Source of the DNA: Pandoraea faecigallinarum
Lineage (GTDB): Bacteria; Pseudomonadota; Gammaproteobacteria; Burkholderiales; Burkholderiaceae
Direction of reading: 5' to 3'
Assembly (NCBI RefSeq): GCF_001029105.3
Contig: NZ_CP011807.3
Span: 868,001 to 932,000 of the forward strand
DNA length: 64,000 bases
The notes under the pieces were generated by a model. That model did not search any database, was not told the origin of the DNA, and worked only from the letters and a program-made list of their open reading frames with translations. Positions within the stretch are counted from its first letter, which is position 1. Each line of letters opens with the position of its first letter. The position numbers and the translations under genes are program-made. This document shows positions 57,464 to 64,000 of the stretch, piece by piece.

Positions 57464-59242
57464 TCAGGCGCTCGGGAGAACGGCCGCCGGTTCGGCCTTG
57501 ATCAGAAACAGACGCATTACGCTGTCGTTGCGGTTGCTCGTCGAACTGAACAGCCGGCCGATGATCGGCAGATCGCCCAACAACGGGATCTTGCGCTCGT
57601 GCTCGTGCTGCGCATCCTGCACGAAGCCGCCGAGAAGCAGCGACTGTCCGGCCTGCAGCGTGGCGTGGGTCGAAATCGACGAGTTGCGTATCGTCGGGAC
57701 TTCGTTGCGGACGTTGCGCTCGCTGCGCACTTCACCACCGTCTTCGATATTGAGCGTGAGCATGACCTGCTCGCGTGTGCCGTCCTCCTCCGGCTCGCCC
57801 TCCTTCGGCACGAGCCGCGGCGTGACCCGAAGCAACGATCCCGACGTGACGCTCTCCAGCTTCGCGACCTTCTCCCCCGAGACTTTCGTGTAGAACGTCA
57901 CGCTGCGATCGAGCACGGCCTGCATGTTGTCGAGCGTCACGATCGATGGCCGCGACAGGACACGTGCCTTTGAGTTACGCTCCAGCGCGCTCAGATTGAG
58001 CATGAACTTGTTGGTGTCGCCGACCAGCGTGGTGAACGTTCCCGAGTCGCCGTCGTTCATCTGGCTCGACTGCCCATTGAGCGACACGGTGCCGAAGCCG
58101 CCGAGCCGGGCGCTACCGGAAATGTCGACGCCGAGCTCGGCGATGTCGCTGGCATTCACGTCGATGATGGCAACGGAGATGTCGACCAGCCGCGGGCGAA
58201 CGTCGAGTTGGGCGATGAGATCGCCGTAGATCGGCAGATTGCGACGCCTCTCGCGCACGATCACGGCATTGCGGCGCGGATCGGCGGAAAAGCGCGGCGT
58301 GCCGCCGGTGCCGGTCCGTGCGACGTTGGCGATGCCAACGTCACGTGCGGCGTCGGGACGGCCGACCGAACCCGCCGGGCGGGTTGACGTTGCGGTGGCG
58401 ACGAGCGGACCGGCGCCGAGTATCAAGTCTTTCAATACGCTGACTACGCCTGGCACGACCACTTCCTGCCCGCGATAAAAGTACCTCGTATCGTCGGCCG
58501 TTGCGAATTTCAAAGGAAATATCTTGATGGTCTCTTCGCTCTCCTGCTGATCGCGGGCGTCGCGCTCGACGTATTCGGCGAGCATTGCGACGGTGTCGAG
58601 GCAGGCCGGCACACCCGCGATTTCAAGCGCGTGTGTCGCCGGAATCGCCCGTGCCACGCAGTGTTTCGGATGAAGCACCCCGGCGTCGCGCAGGTGACTC
58701 AGGAGGGCGCCAGGCGACGCGTACCGCAACGGCATGACACGTCGTGAGGTCTCGCTGGCCTTGTAGACGTTCAGCGTCTGACCGTCGAAGTACCACGAAA
58801 GCCGATAACGTTCCGACAATGCGTCGAGTGTTTCCTGAGCGTTGCCTGCGGGCAGCGTTCCAATGAAGCGGTCGTTGACTTGCGGGCTCACGACGGTCGG
58901 AACGCCGTGATGTGCGCCGAAGTCGCGTAGCAGTTCCGCCAGCGGCGTGCCGGCACTCTGGAAGACGAACGGACCGCCGTGCCAGACGGGGACGGACGCG
59001 ACGAGGGGCGCATTCATCGGGGAGGCGAATGCCGGGAGTGCGGCCGAGGCGGCAAGGACCGCCGCGACCCCGAACCCGGATGTCGTCAGCGCCGCGAGCG
59101 AGCGCAGGAACCGCGGCAGGCGGCGGGCGAGATGGGTCGGACGCGCGAAGCGACGAAAGGAGGGCAGACACACTGCCCACACGAACCACATGCAGTGGAA
59201 GGAGGGGACGGACGGTACGGAAGATACGAGCGAGTACCGCAT
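57464..59242 (-). CDS. sctC: T3SS outer-membrane secretin SctC (SsaC-like)
   Basis: 592 residues. After a signal sequence (hydrophobic part near residues 50-75) come the N domains with WYFDGQTLNVYKASE and PLKFATADDTRYFYRGQEVVVPGVVSVLK, then the secretin domain with VIVRERRRNLPIYGDLIAQLDVRPRLVDISVAIIDVNASDI, LSRPSIVTLDNMQAVLDRSVTFY and GQSLLLGGFVQD. It forms the outer-membrane pore. The start at 59242 is the first ATG after the upstream stop; a later one could be used because the leader is long. Confidence 0.92.
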   Translation of the reverse strand: MRYSLVSSVPSVPSFHCMWFVWAVCLPSFRRFARPTHLARRLPRFLRSLAALTTSGFGVAAVLAASAALPAFASPMNAPLVASVPVWHGGPFVFQSAGTPLAELLRDFGAHHGVPTVVSPQVNDRFIGTLPAGNAQETLDALSERYRLSWYFDGQTLNVYKASETSRRVMPLRYASPGALLSHLRDAGVLHPKHCVARAIPATHALEIAGVPACLDTVAMLAEYVERDARDQQESEETIKIFPLKFATADDTRYFYRGQEVVVPGVVSVLKDLILGAGPLVATATSTRPAGSVGRPDAARDVGIANVARTGTGGTPRFSADPRRNAVIVRERRRNLPIYGDLIAQLDVRPRLVDISVAIIDVNASDIAELGVDISGSARLGGFGTVSLNGQSSQMNDGDSGTFTTLVGDTNKFMLNLSALERNSKARVLSRPSIVTLDNMQAVLDRSVTFYTKVSGEKVAKLESVTSGSLLRVTPRLVPKEGEPEEDGTREQVMLTLNIEDGGEVRSERNVRNEVPTIRNSSISTHATLQAGQSLLLGGFVQDAQHEHERKIPLLGDLPIIGRLFSSTSNRNDSVMRLFLIKAEPAAVLPSA

Positions 59243-59243
59243 G

Positions 59244-59861
59244 TCAGCCACGTCGTAGTGCTTGAAGGCGTTCGGCGGCACCGGCCGCCGTGCGACCGGG
59301 ATCGAGGCGTACGCCGTGGGGGGTGAGCGAGGCCGGAAACGTCGACCGGACAGCCGGCGGGCGCAGGTCTTGCGACGAAAGCATCTCGCAGGCGAGCAAC
59401 TGACGGCGCAATTGCGCCTCCACTTGCGCTGCCGGCGTGTCGGCGTCGAAACGGTGTACCCACCAGACGACCTTATCCGCGATGCACAGGCTGTCGTCGC
59501 GCAGCGACGGCTGCCCGGCGAGCGCAAGCGAAATGCGGGTCAGCCAGCGCGACAACATCGCTTCCGTCGCACCTGCCGCCGTCGCGTCCATGGCGTTCGC
59601 TGCGTCGTTTGCATTCGTCGACATTGCCGCAACCGGTATATCCGCCGCGTCTGCCGGTGTGCCGAGACCGCTCGCTTCGGCGGACGGTCGCATTGACGGC
59701 GAGCCGGGAACAGGAAGTGCCACTGACGTTGCCACGCAGTAGCCGCCGGCGGCTAGGCACGTCCATGCGCGACGACCGTCGAGGTCGAGCAGGGTACGGG
59801 TGCCTTGAACCTCGCACGGGGTAATCCAGTCGAGAGCGGCAAGCGCAAATGGCAAACGCAT
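59244..59861 (-). CDS. hypothetical T3SS-associated protein at the ssaB position
   Basis: 205 residues, not confidently assigned. The first part (MRLPFALAALDWITPCEVQGTRTLLDLDGRRAWTCL) is followed by an Ala/Met-rich linker with AANAMDATAAGATEAM and a helical C-terminal part (QVEAQLRRQLLACEMLSSQDLRPP). It is the first gene of the leftward operon ending at the chaperone, where ssaB/spiC sits in SPI-2. The stop abuts the sctC start. No clear motif proves homology to SsaB. Confidence 0.6.
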   Translation of the reverse strand: MRLPFALAALDWITPCEVQGTRTLLDLDGRRAWTCLAAGGYCVATSVALPVPGSPSMRPSAEASGLGTPADAADIPVAAMSTNANDAANAMDATAAGATEAMLSRWLTRISLALAGQPSLRDDSLCIADKVVWWVHRFDADTPAAQVEAQLRRQLLACEMLSSQDLRPPAVRSTFPASLTPHGVRLDPGRTAAGAAERLQALRRG

Positions 59862-60298
59862 AGGCTGATGTCGGAGAGGGTGCCCGCGCACCAAAGGCGA
59901 ATGAAGGGTTTGATCCGGCGCACGTTCGGTGCGGTGAGCCAACGTTCGGTGCGATGCCGCCAATGTCGCAGTGGCATGGGTGACCGGTGCGCCGTCCGGC
60001 GTGCAACGCGACGCTGATCCGGCGCGCCCTACGGGATGCGCTTCGGTACGCCATGCCGGTCCCGCGCCTGCTGTCGCCGACCGTTCGGCTGCACGGACAA
60101 GGACCGTCATTATCGAGCGCTGTGTCGCGGACACCATCCGGCACAGACCTGATCTCACTGTCGAATCCTTAAATTCGCGGTGTTTTCCTACGCCGGCGAT
60201 CAGGCGAATACACAAGATTCGCCGAGTTGGCCCGAAGTCGAAAGAGAGTGAACAAAAATCCGTATGAATGCTACTGACTAACTGCTGAGGAGTTGCGC
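59862..60298. promoter_or_regulatory. divergent regulatory region between the sctC operon and the SsrB-like gene
   Basis: 437 bases without a supported gene. It contains the palindrome GGCGAAT-N7-ATTCGCC at 60203-60223, about 75 bases before the response-regulator start, and A-rich sequence at 60241-60260. Both operons must be driven from here. Confidence 0.55.
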
Positions 60299-60958
60299 AT
60301 GACGGGGTGTACGGGTGTCATCGTTGTCGAGGACCACGAGTTGCTGGCCGACGGGCTGTGCCGTTTGATAGAGGGCGAACTGGGATGGTGTGTGCTGGCC
60401 AGAGTCGCCAATGGGCTCGACGTGTATCGCGCCTGCGTGATGCATCGGCCGGCGCTGGTCGTGCTGGATCTGGGGCTGCCGGGAATGGACGGCATCGACG
60501 TCATCAGGCAGTGCGTTCAGCGCTGGCCCGAGTTGCGAATCGTCGTGCATTCCGCGAGCGACGACGGCGAGCGCGCACGGCAATCGCTCGAAGCCGGCGC
60601 CGGGGCGTTCGTTCTCAAAAGCAGTTCGCGTGAGACGCTGATCCACGCGATCGATGTGGTCATGCGCGGCGAACGGTTCGTCGATCCCGCCGTATTCGGC
60701 ATCGTGCACGACCCGACGGGCGCGCAGCCGGCGCTCGATCCGCAGACCGTCGAAGTACCGGAGAAGCTGCTGACATTGCGCGAGCGGCAAGTGCTCAAGC
60801 TGGTCGCGGAAGGGCTGCGCAATCGTGACATCGCGGCGCTGCTGTCGATCAGCGTGAAGACGGTGGAGACGCACCGTCTGAACATGATGCGCAAGCTCGA
60901 CGCACATAACGTTATCGATATCGTGAAATGGGCACGCCGGCTGCGCATGATGGTGTGA
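60299..60958 (+). CDS. SsrB-like NarL/FixJ response regulator
   Basis: 219 residues. The receiver domain has the acidic pair ED at 11-12, phospho-acceptor Asp57 in VVLDLGLPGMDG and Lys107 in FVLKSSS. The LuxR-type helix-turn-helix is at about 157-213 (LTLRERQVLKLVAEGLRNRDIAALLSISVKTVETHRLNMMRKL). It resembles SsrB, which switches on SPI-2 in Salmonella. TGAGGAG lies 6 bases before ATG 60299. No sensor kinase gene is in the window. Confidence 0.9.
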   Translation: MTGCTGVIVVEDHELLADGLCRLIEGELGWCVLARVANGLDVYRACVMHRPALVVLDLGLPGMDGIDVIRQCVQRWPELRIVVHSASDDGERARQSLEAGAGAFVLKSSSRETLIHAIDVVMRGERFVDPAVFGIVHDPTGAQPALDPQTVEVPEKLLTLRERQVLKLVAEGLRNRDIAALLSISVKTVETHRLNMMRKLDAHNVIDIVKWARRLRMMV

Positions 60959-61098
60959 TGCGCGCCCTCGGCCGGTACTGTCACATCGACGCCGTGCCGG
61001 GGGAATTTCAGGTCTGTGCCGGATAGCCGGCGCTGCTCCGGATGCGCGACCATCTTCGCTGCCGTTTTCTCCGTGCACAGTATTGAGCGCAAACTGTT

Positions 61099-61168
61099 CA
61101 ACGCCGGCGTTTCAATACCGGCTTGTCAACGCCGGCTTGTCAACGTCGACTTATCAAGGTCAACTTCT
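61099..61168. repeat. five 14-bp tandem repeats upstream of ssaM-sctV-sctN
   Basis: Units begin at 61099, 61113, 61127, 61141 and 61155 and share CAACGCCGGCTTGT as consensus, with 1-6 differences. They sit 55-125 bases before the ssaM start, between the SsrB-like gene and the export operon. Confidence 0.85.
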
Positions 61169-61222
61169 CGGCGCCAACCGCGCCTTACGTATCGCTTAGC
61201 CGCTTCCGACAATACGCCATCG

Positions 61223-61612
61223 ATGGACACTCAGACGCAGCGCAAGCTCGAACACCTTTTCGAATTGCTGGCCTTGCCGCCGCAGCGCGTTACGCCGCGC
61301 ATGCGCGTTGCGCTTGGTCCCTGCGTATTGATGACGGATGTCGATGCGAACGGTGTCACGTTGGCGCTGACACTGTTTCGGCGCGTCTCGGGTGCACAGC
61401 GATGCCTACCGCTATTGCTGCAAACCTGCGTGCCGGAGTGGAGCCTCGGTATTCCGGTGCGTGCCTGTGTGGCGCAGGGCAGGCCGATGCTGATCGCTAC
61501 GCCGCCGATACGTGGAAATTCGCAGGCCCTCGAATGGGTGTCGTGTCTCAGGCGCATGCGGCGACTTCTGGAACGAATCGATGCGCAACGACAGCGGGAG
61601 ACGCGTTCATGA
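61223..61612 (+). CDS. T3SS SsaM-like protein
   Basis: 129 residues. LEHLFELLALPPQRVTPRM and the C-terminal EWVSCLRRMRRLLERIDAQR line up with SsaM (122 residues), including the mid-part ALNLFRRVSG-like/LPLLLQTCVPEWSLGIPVR region. SsaM works with SsaL in deciding translocator versus effector export. It lies directly before sctV as in SPI-2. ATG 61223; stop overlaps sctV. Confidence 0.75.
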   Translation: MDTQTQRKLEHLFELLALPPQRVTPRMRVALGPCVLMTDVDANGVTLALTLFRRVSGAQRCLPLLLQTCVPEWSLGIPVRACVAQGRPMLIATPPIRGNSQALEWVSCLRRMRRLLERIDAQRQRETRS

Positions 61613-63678
61613 CACGCCTGCCCATTTGGCTGCGCGTGGCCGCCGGACGTCAGGACATCGTCCTCGCGGGGCTGCTGCTCGTAACCGTGCTGATGATCAT
61701 CATCCCGATGCCGCCGTCGGTGATGGACCTGCTCATTGCACTCAATCTCGGAGTCTCGCTGCTGTTACTGATGGTCGCGCTGTATATCAATGAGCCGCTC
61801 GACTTCTCAGCCTTTCCTTCCGTGCTGCTGATGACCACGTTGTTCCGGCTGGGACTCACGATCAGCACCAGCCGGCTCATCCTGCTGCATGCCGACGCGG
61901 GCGACATCGTCTACACGTTCGGCGATTTCGCCGCGGGCGGAAACATTGTGGTCGGAATGATCGTGTTTCTGATTATCACCATCGTCAACTTCATCGTCAT
62001 TACGAAGGGCTCGGAGCGTGTTGCCGAGGTCGGCGCGCGTTTCTCGCTCGACGGCATGCCGGGTAAGCAGATGAGTATCGACGGCGACCTGCGCGCCGGC
62101 ACGATCGACGCCGCGGAGGCGAAGCGCCTGCGACGCGTCGTGCAAAAGGAGAGTCAGTTCTACGGCGCCATGGACGGCGCGATGAAATTCGTGAAGGGCG
62201 ACGCGATTGCGGGGCTCGTCATTATCGTCGTGAATCTGCTCGGCGGCATTGGCGTCGGTGTGTTCATGCGGGGCATGAGCGCTGGAGACGCGGCGGCTAT
62301 TTACGCCATTCTGTCCATCGGCGACGGGCTCGTGTCGCAAATTCCGGCGCTGCTGATTTCCGTCACGGCGGGGATCATCGTCACGCGCGTGCCCGGTGAG
62401 CATCGTCGCAATCTGGCGCGTGAGCTGACCGATCAGCTCGCGGCGCAGCCACGTTCGTTGACGCTGGCGGCCGTGGTGCTCGTGCTGTTCGGGTTGATCC
62501 CGGGATTTCCGATGCATTACTTTCTGCTGCTGGGCGGACTGGCCGGCGGGGCTGCATGGTGGGTAAAACGCCTCGCGGCGCAGGGTACGGGAGCAAAGGA
62601 TGCCACTATGGAGGACGGTGCACAGTCCAAAAGCGAGCGCCCCGGCGCACAGCCTTTGCTCGCGAAGATCGGCGTGGCGCTGGCGGACGGCTGCGGTGGC
62701 ATCGACGCAGTTTCGGCATGCGTCGACGCGCTGCGCCATCAGAAATTCGAACATTTCGGTGTGCCGATGCCGGAAGTGCAGGTTGTCGTCGATGCTGCGC
62801 TGCCGAGCGGCACGCTGGACATCCAGCTGTATCACGAGAGTGTCCTGACCGTGGATGTCGCGCTCGACGCCGCGCTGGCTTCCTGCGACGTGGCACATCC
62901 GGTGACCGCGTTGCGAAGCCTGAGTGCGGGGGCACCGCGCGAGACGCCGTTACCGTTCGGCGGACAGACGCTTTTCTGGCTCGATGACGCACAACGCCGC
63001 GAATGGACAGCGTCCGGCGGCACCGTCGCCGAAGGCGCGGATCGCGTGGCGCATTGCATCTCGCTGGTCATCGACGCGCACGCCGCCGACTTCCTGGGGG
63101 TGCAGGAGGCGCGATTCCTGATGGACGCGATGGAGGACCGCTATGGCGAACTCGTCAAGGAGCTGCAGCGGCAGCTACCGATCAGCCGCACGGCCGAAGT
63201 GCTGCAAAGGCTGGTCGCGGAAGGCGTGTCGATTCGCGATCTGCGCCGGGTGTTCGAAGCACTGATCGAATGTGCGCCGCGCGAGCGGGACCAGATCATG
63301 CTGACCGAGTATGTGCGGCTGAGTTTGCGTCGTCACATTACGCGGCGCTTTCGTCGCGGCACGGCACACATCACCGGATGGAATGTGGGACGAGGCATCG
63401 AAGATGCCGTTCGCGCGGCGGTCCGGCAGACCGCTTCCGGGTCGTATGCCGATCTTAACCCGGCACAGACCGATGCGATCCTCAATGCCATCGATGGGGC
63501 AGTGAATGCGCATGACGGTACGCCTGCCGTCCTGTTCACGGCGATGGACGTACGCCGCTTCGTTCGCAAGCTGGTCGAGCGTGAGCGAGCCGACTTGCCG
63601 GTGTTGTCGTTTCAGGAGGTCGCCGACGAGCCGCATGTGCGTGTGCTCGGCACAATCGACGTGCAGGGAGCGGTCTGA
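61609..63678 (+). CDS. sctV: T3SS export-gate protein SctV (SsaV-like)
   Basis: 689 residues. The N-terminal half holds about eight membrane segments, with VMDLLIALNLGVSLLLLMVALYI, the FHIPEP-type conserved loop TKGSERVAEVGARFSLDGMPGKQMSIDGDLRAG, and GDGLVSQIPALLISVTAGIIVTR. The C-terminal cytoplasmic domain (about 330 on) forms the nonameric ring. It is the largest export-apparatus protein. ATG 61609 overlaps the ssaM stop. Confidence 0.96.
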   Translation: MTRLPIWLRVAAGRQDIVLAGLLLVTVLMIIIPMPPSVMDLLIALNLGVSLLLLMVALYINEPLDFSAFPSVLLMTTLFRLGLTISTSRLILLHADAGDIVYTFGDFAAGGNIVVGMIVFLIITIVNFIVITKGSERVAEVGARFSLDGMPGKQMSIDGDLRAGTIDAAEAKRLRRVVQKESQFYGAMDGAMKFVKGDAIAGLVIIVVNLLGGIGVGVFMRGMSAGDAAAIYAILSIGDGLVSQIPALLISVTAGIIVTRVPGEHRRNLARELTDQLAAQPRSLTLAAVVLVLFGLIPGFPMHYFLLLGGLAGGAAWWVKRLAAQGTGAKDATMEDGAQSKSERPGAQPLLAKIGVALADGCGGIDAVSACVDALRHQKFEHFGVPMPEVQVVVDAALPSGTLDIQLYHESVLTVDVALDAALASCDVAHPVTALRSLSAGAPRETPLPFGGQTLFWLDDAQRREWTASGGTVAEGADRVAHCISLVIDAHAADFLGVQEARFLMDAMEDRYGELVKELQRQLPISRTAEVLQRLVAEGVSIRDLRRVFEALIECAPRERDQIMLTEYVRLSLRRHITRRFRRGTAHITGWNVGRGIEDAVRAAVRQTASGSYADLNPAQTDAILNAIDGAVNAHDGTPAVLFTAMDVRRFVRKLVERERADLPVLSFQEVADEPHVRVLGTIDVQGAV

Positions 63679-63679
63679 T

Positions 63680-64000
63680 ATGCGACGCCCCGATACCGCC
63701 CGAATTGCCAACGGACTGCGCCGCACGCTCGATGCGCAACGCAAGGCTTGCGAGGACTTGCGGCGCAGCGCGAACCGTGACGTCCGTTATGGCCGCATCG
63801 ACAAGATCACGCCCAACGCCATGCGCGCGTGCCTGCCGGGCGCGGCACTCGGCGAGCAATGCCGCGTGGTGTCGCCGGCGCTTGACGCAGAGGTTATCGC
63901 GGTGGAAGGGCGGCACGTCTGGCTTGCACCGTATGCGGAACCGAATGGCGTGGCGAACGGGGCGCTGGTGCAGGCGATGGGAACGGCGTCGCGCGTGGCG
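63680..64000 (+). CDS. sctN: T3SS ATPase SctN (SsaN-like), 5' part only
   Basis: The frame runs from ATG 63680, 1 base after the sctV stop, and continues beyond the window. The 107 visible residues are the N-terminal beta-barrel domain, with YGRIDKITPNAMRACLPGAALGEQCRVV and EVIAVEGRHVWLAPYAEPNGVANG, typical of SsaN/YscN. The Walker motifs lie outside the window. It drives chaperone release and export. Confidence 0.85.
   Translation, partial: MRRPDTARIANGLRRTLDAQRKACEDLRRSANRDVRYGRIDKITPNAMRACLPGAALGEQCRVVSPALDAEVIAVEGRHVWLAPYAEPNGVANGALVQAMGTASRVA

Noticed and set aside
61099..61168. CRISPR-like array
   Set aside because: Units are 14 bp and head to tail without spacers, and no cas genes are present; it is a simple tandem repeat.

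Overview
The window reads as one chromosomal stretch of a GC-rich betaproteobacterium of the Burkholderiaceae. Gene content and protein style fit Pandoraea best; this is an inference, since no marker such as 16S rRNA is present. Nearly every coding region is compact, and GTG/ATGA start-stop overlaps are common.

Layout. 1-2.6 kb: the end of a fatty-acid beta-oxidation operon (FadB/FadN-like C-terminus, thiolase, enoyl-CoA hydratase). 2.7-8 kb: YciA-type thioesterase, an Atm1-type ABC exporter, a LysR regulator and glutamate dehydrogenase. 8.1-11.3 kb: the glutamate/aspartate ABC importer gltIJKL with an intercistronic terminator after the binding protein. 11.4-15.3 kb: class II glutamine amidotransferase, pyrC, a DUF3025 protein, the RNase P RNA gene and an OsmC protein. 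15.6-18.5 kb: a candidate C-rich small RNA, rplM-rpsI, argC, erpA. 18.4-20.3 kb: a SET-domain protein paired with a PLP transsulfuration-type enzyme whose reading frame runs through its own terminator. 20.6-30.2 kb: anmK, an M23 peptidase, tyrS, dtd, a PEBP protein, a histidine phosphatase, an MpaB/DUF2236 protein, ruvB, ruvC and a HemJ-like protein.

30.3-37.9 kb is a carbon-metabolism block: a GSH-dependent isomerase, a 2-hydroxyacid (2-ketogluconate/glyoxylate) reductase, and the Entner-Doudoroff/gluconate cluster hexR <-> edd-eda-gntP-gntK with a probable HexR operator inside the edd promoter. 37.9-42.0 kb: a THUMP rRNA methyltransferase and a convergent unknown proline-tailed protein, which once shared a palindromic terminator into which a complete IS1182-family element has inserted. 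42.1-49.7 kb: MTA/SAH nucleosidase, three-subunit transhydrogenase pntAA-pntAB-pntB, NUDIX hydrolase-mnmA, and an FMN-binding glutamate-synthase-like protein.

49.9-64 kb is a type III secretion island of the SPI-2 (Ssa/Esc) class. A rightward operon starts with an AraC regulator and continues with sctF, sctG, sctI, sctJ, sctK, sctL and sctW. A leftward operon holds an ssaB-position protein, sctC, sctD, ssaE and an InvB-like chaperone. Another rightward set has an SsrB-like response regulator, ssaM, sctV and the start of the ATPase gene sctN, which runs off the window. Export-gate genes, translocators and most effectors are not seen and presumably lie beyond position 64000 or elsewhere. The most interesting signals are this island with its tandem-repeat and palindromic upstream regions, the anti-Shine-Dalgarno small RNA candidate before rplM, the terminator-targeting IS, and the PLP/SET gene pair with the non-stop arrangement.
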